Part shown: piece after piece, positions 32,840 to 43,409 of the stretch
Layout of the letters: each line of letters starts with the position of its first letter
Numbering within the stretch: the first letter of the stretch is position 1
NCBI RefSeq assembly: GCF_022376445.1
Contig: NW_025955249.1
Location: 1-50,179 of the forward strand
DNA length: 50,179 nt
Direction: 5' to 3'
DNA from: Fomitopsis serialis
Taxonomy: Eukaryota; Basidiomycota; Agaricomycetes; Polyporales; Fomitopsidaceae
The notes under the pieces: generated by a model
The model's input: only the letters and a program-made list of their open reading frames with translations
The model's database searches: none
What the model was told of the DNA's origin: nothing
Translations under genes and position numbers: made by a program

Positions 32840-33883
32840 TCATCCGCTATGAATGCCGTTCAAGGGTTTCTGATCAGGGTCTTCAACCGGAGGAAAGTTC
32901 ATGCTCATGCGGGGCGATTCTATCGGACCTGACGTGGACAGGTACTGCGTGAGCTCGGGGAACGTTTGCGTGAGCACTTCGTCCAAGTGCGTGCGGTAAG
33001 ACTAAGAACAACGGTCAGCATCCACCATCGACAAGCAATTGTGATACTGCGCACATCAATTGCTTGGATTTTCCCATTCATGAATTGGTTCTCGGTCGCC
33101 GCGCGCTCGAGTCGCTCCTTCGTCAGCTGCAGCGGGTTTCGCGCGCTGTCGATGTCCGCCAGGACTTGCATTGGTATCATGGTGTGCACATGCTGTGACA
33201 TGTCGTCGATGGTCGCAAGGTGGTTAATCACCTCGTTGCTATGAATTGAATTCAGTAACTGCCAAAGTTGCGTTCGATGTCAATGATCAGACAAGGGAGC
33301 GGGGACCGGTAAATATGGGGGATCATGAAGGGCATCTCTACTCCCAGGCATGTCTTGTACTATGTCTCGATGACCACCTACTCCGGCGTGTCACGCCTGG
33401 GCGCGCCCGACGAGTGAGACTCGCGAGGGGGTATTGTTTGTGCACCTGCAACCTGATACTGCCCGGCTGGAGTGAGGGAGATTCTGCGCTCTCGTGGTGT
33501 ATTTCACGACGCGAACACCGTCATACGGCGATCAGGGTGCATTCGTATTGGGACAAGGCCCAAACACCCCCTGCCATGTGGACCCCTCTTGAAAACACGG
33601 CACAGCTCGGCAACACGAGCTTCAACTGCGGTGTACGCATTACAACCTTCATACACTAACAGGATACTCACACTCTCATCCCGACCTGCTTGCCACCGCC
33701 ACCAGGTCTGTCCTTCTCTTTGGTGAGGTCATTGACCACAGTAGTACCAAGGTTATAGAGAGCATTTGCGAGCCCGAGGAGCTCGAGCTCGAGGTCGCCC
33801 TGAACGCCAGCCGGAGGCGGGGATTCCGACGATGCGCGAGGAGAATCTGGGGCGGGCTGAGGTGTTGCGGCGCCGCGAGCCAT
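32840..33883 (-). CDS. MED10: Mediator complex subunit 10 (Nut2)
   Basis: Part of the Mediator middle module linking activators to RNA polymerase II. The start at 33883 gives MARGAATPQPAPDSP, a disordered leader, then LLGLANALYNLGTTVVNDLT. A 433-base intron (33239-33671) splits the protein after KQVGMRV. The next exon carries the family core, NEVINHLATIDDMSQHVHTM, then PMQVLADIDSARNPLQLTKE and AATENQFMNGKIQAID. A second intron of about 53 bases leads to SYRTHLDEVLTQTFPELTQY and a short polar tail, stopping at 32840. The order and spacing match Med10 closely. The large first intron is unusual for this window. Confidence 0.9.
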
Positions 33884-34395
33884 TGCAAAATTGGTGAGTC
33901 CGAGGGTTAGAAGGTATAAGTCGACGCGACGGCGAGAACAATGCCAAAGCCACAGTGACAGGCAAGGGCGAACGATGTTCGGAACAAGCAAGTTCAACAA
34001 CGCTGAGTTGACGCTGAGCACCAGCGATTATCAGTTACTTATAATAAGTATAGTAATTAATAAACATATTAAGTATAACTGATGACCATGGGTATGACGT
34101 AAGCCGTCACTTTCGGTTGCCTTTCCCGGCCTGCGGCATCGCACGATGCAGCCAGGGCCTGGTCGTCGGACGTGGGTCCGACCAAGGTCCGACAATGCAT
34201 ATTGACAGAGTAGCCTGAACAGACCGAACGTCGACATTGCTTGCGAATTTCTTGCCCTAGGCCTGAAAACAGCGGACGTAGAGGGAGGGCACCGCAAGAG
34301 AACAACTCGCATTCGGGCTTGAAGTTGAAGCCGACCCAGTATCCAGTGTCTACTCGCACCTAACCCGCACTGTTCTGCAACTTACTACCACCGTC

Positions 34396-34865
34396 ATGCA
34401 TCCGTCTCTCCGTCTCTGCGCATCAGCGGCGCCCCGCCAGCCTCTCATTCACTTCACAGGAAAGCGACAATGGAGTATGTGCCGCAGCTTCGCGCTTGGA
34501 GGTCCAGAGCTAACTTGCACTGTCACGGTGTAGAATCCCAGCCGCCGCGCCCACACCCGCTGGCAGTGCCCGACCTGAAGTCAGCTTTCACGGACTCGCT
34601 CAGGAAGGCGCAGGCATCCGTATCTGAGTCGTCCACTGTTGGCGATAGGGGAAGCTCAAGTGCGAGCACGCCGCCATCGCAGACGAAGGGCGAGAACGCG
34701 CAAGTGTACAAGAACTTCTGGGAGGCACCGGAGCAGTATTGGAAGCATGATCTGGAGGAGTGGGAGGTCGACCTCATTGCGGTGCGTCCCCATGTTGCTT
34801 TTCTTCAATGGGCCGAACTGACGGTATACGGTGCACAGACCGGAGGCGCATCGCGATTCGCCTGA
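34396..34865 (+). CDS. Small predicted mitochondrial protein, about 117 aa
   Basis: Three exons. Exon 1 starts at ATG 34396 (MHPSLRLCASAAPRQPLIHF), Arg/Ser/Ala-rich without acidic residues, as in a mitochondrial presequence. A gtatgt...gtgtag intron (about 34473-34532) joins in phase to KSQPPRPHPLAVPDLKSAFT. A Ser-rich linker is followed by the likely conserved part, NFWEAPEQYWKHDLEEWEVD. The last intron (about 34779-34835) leads to TGGASRFA and TGA 34863-34865. All phases agree. The compact aromatic/acidic block followed by an S/T-GGAS end looks like a small conserved fungal mitochondrial protein, but I cannot name the family. It is head-to-head with MED10 and converges with the proteasome gene, leaving only 142 bases between stops. 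Confidence 0.65.
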
Positions 34866-35007
34866 CACTGCTCGTTGATCAGGACAATGACACGGATAAT
34901 ACACGTAGAACTTAATCCATCCTGCTTTGCGTTTTCCCTTCCGGCTGCTTGCCATCATTCACAAACGTTCAAGAGCAATGAAACCATGCAGTCCAGTATA
35001 TGTACAA

Positions 35008-36135
35008 TCAGTCCTTCTCAGCGTACGCGAGCAGGTGCTCCTCGATCTCTTTCTCGTCCATGACGCGCCACTGCCCCCGCGTCTTCGGGTTCTCCTCTTC
35101 GCCCTCGGACACAATCCCGATCTCGACCTCGCCTGACTTGTAATCCGTGGCATGCACCGTTGAGAGCGCTTCGATCGCGATCTACGACACAATATGTGAG
35201 CATATACTGGGTGAAAGGGTGAGAAGGGCGTACCTCGATGACCTCAGCTCTGCTAAGGGTCTTGCCCGCCGCGACCGCGTCCTCTGCTCCGCGTCCATTG
35301 TCCAGTTTCTTCCACTTCTTCTCGAGGTGGTTCATCGCTTCCTGTTGCTTTTGGCCTGCTGACGTCGCGTGGAAGCCGACGAAGTAGCCTGCAGGATCGA
35401 GCCTGAAACATTGTGGGCCGTACTCAGGGTCGGTCCCGATGACAATCATCGCTGTACGACCATTAGTACATAAGTAACTGCGGACGCGGAGATGCTCACA
35501 GATGCCCAATGGCCGCATGGCTGCACGCTGCGTGTAGACTTGGTTGACGTTTGCTAGTCGCCTAGCGAGCGCGTCGGGCGTGATCTCGTAACCGTATTTG
35601 AAGCGGAAGTCAGCGGCTTCCGATCGCGCTCGTTGTACTTGCGCGCGTGCGTCGGCTGCAGCACATCGACATCAGCATGGTGTCGTCAGTGATCATAGCT
35701 CAGCACCTCACCGATGAGCCCTGTCATGACACAGCCGATCGTTGGGGTAATGCTGAAGAGATGCGTGATAGTAGAGGCATCGAGAAGCTTGTCCTGAACA
35801 ACACACGTTATTGAATGAAATGCAGGTACGCGCCATGTAGCTCGACATACTGGGACTTTCTTCTGTGTGATCACGACTGCAGTGTCCTTCCCCCTCACAG
35901 CGATCGCCGTGTGTCCAGAGCCTGAGATGGCCTTGAAGGCATATTCTGCATCAAGCAAAAGTGTTCAGCCGCGACTGAGCTCAGGACTAGGCAACCGTTC
36001 AAGCTCCCTGCTCACCGACTTGGTACAACCGCCCTTCCGGGGAGAAGACGGTAAGATATCTGGGTGGATCCCTGGTCAGTTCAGTTCCTACAGAGTGCCT
36101 TCATACGCTCACCTGTCGTAAGAAGTTCTGGACAT
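35008..36135 (-). CDS. SCL1: 20S proteasome alpha subunit (alpha-1/PSMA6, Scl1 type)
   Basis: Structural subunit of the outer ring of the 20S proteasome. The short first exon MSRTSYDR starts at 36135; the next reads [20 protein letters not shown], the N-terminal alpha-type signature. Following exons give [52 protein letters not shown], then [53 protein letters not shown] and [20 protein letters not shown], ending HLLAYAEKD at 35008. The KKVPDKLLD and [11 protein letters not shown] blocks distinguish the alpha-1 type (human PSMA6, yeast Scl1) from other alpha subunits. There are about seven short introns and no frame break. Confidence 0.93.
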
Positions 36136-36452
36136 GACGGGGGCAGGAGAAGGTAGGACAAGTTAGGCTTGAGGCAGGCCTAGGCGCCCTTGTGAGCGAC
36201 GCGCAAGTCGGGCGTCTATGACCAGACGCGACGCGTATTGTCATGACTTGCCTTTTCTGGAATTTCTACTTTGCGCCGAATGATTAAGCGCTCAAAACTT
36301 GACTCTGTGTCCAGGCTTACTGGCTCTTCTCCTCTTCTTGCTGTGATATCTGGGATCTCTCGAACCATCAAGAGGTGCGGCTCAGATTTGGCCTGCTCCA
36401 GACTGTAACCACTGAACGTGTTCTTGCGGCAGTGGTCGGAGAGGTCGCGGAA
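36136..36452. promoter_or_regulatory. Shared upstream region of the proteasome alpha subunit and RPC1
   Basis: Divergent start codons are 317 bases apart, so one short interval must carry both promoters. An 85-codon minus-strand frame crosses it (36216-36473) but overlaps the RPC1 first exon and has no family resemblance. No regulatory motif is identified. Confidence 0.4.
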
Positions 36453-39400
36453 ATGAAGGAACCGGTCTCGCACAAGGCGCCAAAGGTTATGTCAGTGTAC
36501 TTCTACTTTGGTAGTCGATACTCTCGCTGAGCAGAGTGGCTTTCGCGCAGAAAGAAGCTCCAGTTCAGTCTTCTCAATAACCAGGATACAGTCAAGATCT
36601 CAGAGTTTGAGGTCACGCACCGAGATCTTTACACAGCGGTCGACCGGCATCCGGTGAAGAATGGTGTTCTCGATCGTCGTTTGGTACGTGAAGTATACGC
36701 TTGAGCATGCCGTTCGCTGAATTCTCGCAGGGTACAACAGAAAAGAGTGCATTCTGCGAGACCTGTGGGCTGTCGTCCGTAGACTGCGTCGGACACTATG
36801 CCTACATCAAGCTCTGCGTACCCGTCTTCCACATCGGCTACTTCAAGCACACAATCAGTATCCTACAATGCATCTGCAAGACATGTGCGCGTGTACTCTT
36901 GGAGGAACCGGACAGGCGTACATACCTGAAGCGCTTCCGCCGCCCCAACCTCGAGAACATCCAGCGCCAAGCACTCTGCAAGGCCGTTAACACGCTGGCG
37001 CGCAAGGCAGTGTACTGTCCGTACTGTTCTGCGACAAACGGGACGGTCAAGAAGGCGGGAGCACTGAAGATCATCCACGACAAGTTTCGCGCGAAGAAGA
37101 CCGCAGAGGAGATGGAGAGGTTCAAGGCGACGTTCTCGTCCGCGGTGGAGGCGCAGAAGGAGCTTGGGGTGTACGTCAATAAGGCGGTGCATGAAGACCT
37201 CAATCCGCTGAAGGTGCTCAACTTGTTCAAGCGCATATTAGATGAAGACTGCGAGTTGCTTGGTTTGCGCCCGCAGTACGGCCGTCCGGAAGAGTACATC
37301 TGGCAGTACATCTCTGTGCCGCCCGTCTGTATCCGGCCCTCCGTCGCCCAAGACGGCGCCTCGAATGAGGATGATCTCACTGTCAAGCTGACCGAGATCG
37401 TCTTCAGCAATGCGCTCATCAAGCAGGGACTAGCCAAGGTTCTCCGACAGCACAGTTTATGGTCAGCTTAGCTCGCTCGTAGTTGACTAGGTACAGCTAA
37501 TATTGGTCCACACAGGAACAATGGGAATTCCTACAGCTCTCTGTCGCCATGTACATCAATTCCGAGCTACCGGGCGTTCCGTCACAAATGGGCCAAAAAA
37601 CCCATTCGTGGCTTCTGTCAGCGGCTGAAGGGCAAACAAGGTCGATTCCGAGGCAACCTGTCCGGAAAGCGTGTGGATTTCTCAGGGCGTACTGTCATCT
37701 CGCCCGATCCCAATTTGCGTATCGATGAGGTAGCGGTGCCCGAACGTGTTTCGAAGATCCTGACCTATCCCGAGCGTGTCACTGCTCACACATTGAGATG
37801 CTGAAGAAGGCCGTCCGGAATGGATGTGACGTCCACCCAGGGGCGAACTATGTCACTGCTGGGAGCAACGGTTTCAAGAAGTATCTGAAGTTCGGCAACA
37901 GAACCGCCATCGCGGATGGTCTGAGGATAGGCGATATTGTCGAAAGACATGTCATTGACGGTGATATCGTGCTGTTCAATCGGCAGCCCAGTCTGCACAA
38001 GCTGTCTATCATGTGTCATCGGGTATGTTGTTGTACCTTTGGTCGCTTGCAGATACTGAAAGAGTCACAGGTCAAGGTTCGCCCATGGCGGTCGTTCCGG
38101 TTGAACGAATGTGTCTGTGGTCCTTACAACGCAGATTTCGATGGAGACGAGATGAACCTTCGTAAGGACTATCTACCGAAACCTGTGACATTTGTTGAGG
38201 GTCTCCAACAGACGTGCCGCAGACCGAAGAAGCTCGTACCGAAGCCCTTGAACTCATGAGCGTGAAACATAACTTGGTCACTCCTCGGAATGGTGAACCC
38301 GTCATTGCCGCTATACAGGATTCATCACCGCCTCGTTTCTGATCTCGCGCAAGGACACCTTCTTCGACCGCCGCCAGTTCACTCAGATCTGCTCGTACTT
38401 CGGAGATGCCAATATGCAGATTGACATTCCGCCTCCGACCATCTGGAAGCCTGTGCGATTGTGGACGGGCAAACAGATTTTCAACGTCCTGATGCGTCCT
38501 AACAAACAGTCGAATGTCCGCGTGAATGTCGAGAGCAAGTGCAACAAACAAGACAAACCTAACCCATCGTGTTATCCTCGAATCAACAATCCCGCTCTAG
38601 ATCTTTCACCGAACGACGGCTGGCTGGTCATTGTGAACAGCGAGATTATGTGCGGCGTCATGGACAAAGCGACCGTCGGCAGTGGTAAAAAGAAATCCGT
38701 TTTCGGCATCATCATGAGGGACTACGGTCCACACGAAGCTGCTGCCGCAATGAACAGACTAGCCAAACTATGCGCCCGGTGGTTGGGTATGTATGATCTC
38801 CTTCCGCGATCATTACGCTCACCATTTTCTCCAGCGAACTTCGGGTTCTCCCTCGGTATCAACGATGTCATTCCCGGACCGAAGCTTGCTAACGAGAAAG
38901 AGGACCTCGTGGCAAAGGCATACGCGGAGTGTCAAGACCTGATTACGCAAGCCAAGAAGGGTCTGCTCGAGAACAAAGCCGGGTGCAATCAGGAGCAGAC
39001 CCTCGAAGCCATGATCTCTGGTGTCTTGTCCAAAGTTCGAGACAAGGTCGGCGAAATCTGTCTGAAGGAGTTGAGTCGTCATAACGCTCCGTTGATCATG
39101 GCTACCTGTGGTTCCAAAGGTATTGGTCACCATGGACTTGACGCATGGATAGCTCCTGACATCGTGGTAGCTCTGTGATCAACGTCGCCCAAATGGTTGC
39201 TGCGTAGGTCAGCAAATCATCGCGGTCATCGTGTCCCCGATGGGTTCCAAGACCGTTCGCTACCTCACTTCCCCAAGAAGTCAAGGGAACCCCCGTCCAA
39301 GGGCTTCGTCCGGAACAGTTTCTACACAGGACTCTCACCGACTGAGTTCCTCTTCCACGCTATTTCCGGTCGTGAAGGCCTAGTTGATACAGCCGTCAAG

Positions 39401-41648
39401 ACCGCGGAGACAGGGTACATGCAACGGCGTTTGATGAAAGCCCTGGAAGATCTTGTCACGCATTACGATTCGTCGGTGCGGAATGCGGTCGGCGGTGTGG
39501 TTCAGTTCAGGTACGGTGATGACGGACTTGACCCAGCATCCTCGAGGGTGATGCACAGCCTGTCGAGTTCCTGCGTGCATGGAGTCATGCTTCGGTGAGT
39601 CTCATTGCCACGGCCCTTACGGAACGAATTTTAATCGCTTGCCGACAGTCCATCGGTACTCGTCACACTCGTGGGCTGTTGCCGTTCGAAATTATGGAGC
39701 GTGTCGACAAGGAACTGTCGAAACGGAAGTTCACAAGCGAATGTACTGCGGCTTACATCGCGACGATTCGTGGGTTCATCTCAGAACATATTGCTCATAA
39801 GCTCGCGGAAATCCGGAAAGATCACGGCATGTTTGATGCAATGGAGCGTGACGATGAGTGGGATGCAGACACGGACCTCACGCTTGGCGCATCTGGTATG
39901 CCCCAGTGTTCCCCATTTCACTCACTATGCAGAGTGGCCCAGAGGGTCAGAGTAACTTACATCCGTCTTACCAGAGGCGGACAAAGCCGTCGTCGATAAC
40001 AAGTTGAAGGTGACTGAGGATCAGCTACGAGCCTTTTTGGAAGTCTGCTGGACGAAGTATGTCAAAGCCAAAATTGAGCCAGGTAAGACAGCCAGTCACT
40101 AGGTCGTCGGGTTGTCGTAGTCAATGTGTGTCAGGCTCAACTGTCGGAGCTGTGGGCGCACAGTCGATCGGTGAGCCAGGAACACAAATGACGCTCAAGA
40201 CATTTCACTTCGCCGGCGTCGCCTCCATGAATGTTACCCTCGGTGTTCCCCGTATCAAGGAGATCATCAACGCTGCGAAGGCAATCAGTACTCCTATCAT
40301 CAGTTGTAAACTGGTGACTGCTGACAACGAAGCGTCTGCACGTATCGTCAAAGGGCGACTGGAGAAGACACACCTCGGCGACGTAAGCCTTTTCCCAGAC
40401 AGAAGCATTCGCCCTTCGCCTCAATTCTGCTGCCCATAGATCGCTGCCGTCCTTGAAGAAGCTTGGGCGCCGGAGTATACATACATTGGTATCATCGTCG
40501 ATACGAAGACCATACAGGACCTTCAGGTTTGTCGGTTCACGTACCATCCAAGACTACTTAACTGACCGTCCGTCTGTAGCTTGAGATGACCCTCGATGAC
40601 ATCAAATGGGCTATTGTCAACACTCGGAAGCTGAAGGTTAAACAGGAGGTATGAAACAGCACGTATCTCGCATTGTGTATGCCTAATGACCTGCTGCCGC
40701 AGTCGATCACTGTTATACCGCGCAAGAACCGCCTTCGCGTTTATGTAGACGGTACAGACAAATATTACCGCCTACGTGAATTGAAGCGGGTGCTCCCAGA
40801 TGTCGTCGTGAAGGTGAGTGTGACCGCATTCCGTCCAGCTGAACCGCAATCAAACGCATCCACTCAGGGCGTACCCACTATCAGGCGTGCCATCATCAAC
40901 TCAGAGGCGACGACCACCGCGGCAAGAAGGAGACAGAGCTGCTCGTCGAGGCTATGGCTCCAGAAGGTCATGACACCAAGGTCAGTCCTGAACCGGGTTT
41001 GTGGAATCGTCCATCAGTTGATTCTTTAACAAGGCTTGTTGGCGAGCATACAAGTCCAATCTATCTCGAGATCGCTCAGGTCCTGGGATTGAGGCTGCGA
41101 GCGGACCATCATCAATGAGATCCAGTCCGATGTCTAGTCACGGTATGGCATCGATCCCGACACGTCATGCTTTTGGGAGATGTCATGTCTTACAAGGTTG
41201 GCTGTGGGTACCTGTGCTCGGTACCGGGGCTGATCATGTCCTTGACAGGGCGAAGTGCTGGGCACACGTTTCGGTGTGGCGAAAATGAAGACGCGTGCTT
41301 ATGCTGGCATCGTTTGAAAACGACAGATCATTGTTCGACGCTTCGCATACGGGAGACAGATAGTATTGCTGGTGTTTCGGGAAGCATCATCATGGGCACC
41401 CGCGGCAATGACCGGTACCTCTATGTGAGTGCCGTAGTATGGGTGCGAGTGGTTGCTACCTGACAATCTTGACTGTTTGCAGGCCCGCCCTTGTTGTGCC
41501 GGCTCCAGCTTCAGCAAGCCGAGAGCTGCTCTTCGAAGGAGCCTATGACATCCCCACTCGCCATTGGTCACACAGGATTGGTTTGCATCTACTTAACTTA
41601 TGCCATCAAGCAGTACTGTTGTACACTAGCCAGAGAAGGAATGCGTAG
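36453..41648 (+). CDS. RPC1: RNA polymerase III largest subunit (RPC1), with many frame breaks
   Basis: Catalytic subunit that makes tRNA, 5S and U6 RNA. It starts at ATG 36453 ([11 protein letters not shown]), then [20 protein letters not shown]. Zinc-binding motifs [20 protein letters not shown] and [10 protein letters not shown], the [20 protein letters not shown] block (about 37650-37707), the catalytic [11 protein letters not shown] (about 38129-38161) and the bridge/trigger region [20 protein letters not shown] (about 40146-40205) are all present. The C-terminus contains VSGSIIMGT and [12 protein letters not shown]. The frame breaks near 37438, 37593, 37790, 38321, 39118, 39204, 39224, 39540, 40905, 40950, 40958, 40976 and several times in 41050-41440; most are repaired by one base in a short homopolymer. 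The end coordinate is the stop of the last matching frame and is approximate. It is either error-rich sequence of a working gene or a decaying copy. Confidence 0.88.
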
Positions 41649-41735
41649 AGAGCGTTATGTGCAGAAGAGAAAGGAATGTGATCCAGATCACAGATGTCAA
41701 AGGAGCGGAACGATACGGTGCGGTTGTACAACTAC

Positions 41736-42631
41736 CTACCATGCGCACGGCATGGCTACGCCGCATTTGACGGAGTACTGATGTTGTTGGAGTGCACCAG
41801 GGAAAGACATTGCTTGCCCAGGATGTGTCGCCGACGGCATCGACTCGTCGTGGCCTCGTGAAGGCGATTGCATTTCCCAAAAGTAGGCCTTGCCAGTGGA
41901 TCCCTCTCGTGCAGACTGCATTGACGCCGGTGCGACTTGGTCTTCATCGTACGGCTTGCGGAGAGTCAATCCGAGGGCGAATTCGGAGTCGTATATCGGA
42001 TAAGGGCCTCCTCCGATGTAGTCCTTCCTGACGTGAGTTGCGAACCTTGCCAATAAGTCTGGATTGACTTGTAGGTTCCAGTCCAACAGGTCGACGCATA
42101 CGTCCCGTATCGCCTTCGTCAAGTCCTTCAAAGGAATGCCCTGGCCCACCACCGTCCAATTCTTGGTGGTAAACGTCTCGTCGTTGATGACTTGCCATGC
42201 CACGGCGTACACGGCTAGGAAGAGATGCTGTGGTGCGAACAACTGCGCCGGTTGATGGCCTGCACGTCTGACCTCGATGCGGTGCATGAGCATAAGTGTG
42301 GCGAATACGACACAGTCGAGCGGTCGCGAGCGATACAAAGCATATGCAACGAAGTCCAAGAGCGGTGGCAGTCGGCATCTGTGCTCCAGAACTTCGTCGA
42401 TGCACTTGAGGTTGACGTACATGAACGTCCTACAGACTTTCGCCAGAGGTCTGTATGGCTCCAGTGGATCCTGCATTAGGATGTGAGTGTTTGTAAATTC
42501 TCTGAGTGGGGCCGACTCACATTGACACGCGTGGTTGTATAGCCATCGACGGTCCGCCTCCCATGGTTGGTATTGTTGAGCATCGTCGACTCGAGATGTT
42601 CGTGTGCAGTCCGTAAACGCGGATGCTGCAT
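41736..42631 (-). CDS. Cyclin-like protein 3 (PHO80/PCL-type cyclin box)
   Basis: Exon 1 (42521-42631) starts MQHPRLRTAHEHLESTMLNN; a 50-base intron with gtgagt donor and taatgcag acceptor joins in phase 0 to exon 2 (41736-42470), giving 281 residues. An internal ATG at 42476 lies in the intron and is not the start. The cyclin box has PLAKVCRTFMYVNLKCIDEV, LLDFVAYALYRSRPLDCVVF, ATLMLMHRIEVRR, HLFLAVYAVAWQVINDETFT and VCVDLLDWNLQVNPDLLARF, ending GGGPYPIYDSEF. The tail is polar and unlike those of genes 1 and 2. The frame is clean although the neighbouring RPC1 3' part is full of breaks. The open frame continues upstream of the chosen start to about 42750 without another ATG, so a longer N-terminus from a further exon is possible. 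Confidence 0.8.
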
Positions 42632-43409
42632 GAACGCACCAGCAGTGGCATTGAACCGGCGCAGGTAGAATCCAGGCCTTCGTCGTAAAGCGCTGACTTC
42701 AAGCCGATTAGGTGGTGGTTGATATGAGTGGCTGCAGCAAGCAGGGCATTGTCTCTTATACAGGGGTGTGGCTTGGGTGTGGCTTAGTGACGGTGGCCCA
42801 CGACCTCTGATACACTTTTCTTACTCATCGGAGTTGGGCCACGATCGCTGTGGCCATAAAATGGACGTATTCATCATATTGACTCCGTAACCAGGTGGTT
42901 TTTTAACAAGGCAGTGGCACCGTTGTCATGTGCGTTATTCTTTATCGTACACTTTGACTAGTCATTGACGGATCGACACCACCCAGTCGCAAAGCGGGCC
43001 GCGGGTCTCCAGCGAGTCCCGGGTCTGAATAGGTCCAAGCATGAGTATAGGACCTTAAGAGGCATCGGCGTACCGAAGTGCCATTATTCTCTGTTTGACA
43101 CCTCATAATCGTCTCGGAGAGGATGGAGGTGCATCGGTTGGTGCCACCTAGCCTGTTGAAGCAGGCAAAACGCCATTCGCCGTGAACATGACCATGAACT
43201 ATGCGGACAACTACCTTCCGGTAGTCTTATACATATAAACTAGGATTACAATGAACGCCAGTAAGTAATAATAGCTCCTTACTATAAGTATCGCCAATCG
43301 CGCTACCAATACGCATACGGCTACAACAGAATGCAACAAGAACATGAAGAACATTACAGAGTCATCCGTCTATAGCCAGTCTATCGATACACCAAACACG
43401 AACCCGTCA
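42632..43409. other. Intergenic interval upstream of cyclin-like gene 3
   Basis: About 780 bases with no recognised gene. The stretch 42632-42750 remains open in the cyclin frame and could be an N-terminal extension. A direct duplication of gtgtggctt lies near 42765-42785. From 43200 the DNA is AT-rich. The right end is the lipase 3' untranslated region. Confidence 0.45.

Noticed and set aside
36216..36473. 85-codon minus-strand frame between the proteasome gene and RPC1.
   Set aside because: It overlaps the RPC1 start exon and has no recognisable domain; the interval is better read as a shared promoter.
38162..38211. Apparent loss of RPC1 sequence after the catalytic [11 protein letters not shown] motif.
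   Set aside because: The divergent stretch is a 50-base intron (gtaagg...caacag) and the protein resumes with [13 protein letters not shown] in frame, so this is not a break.
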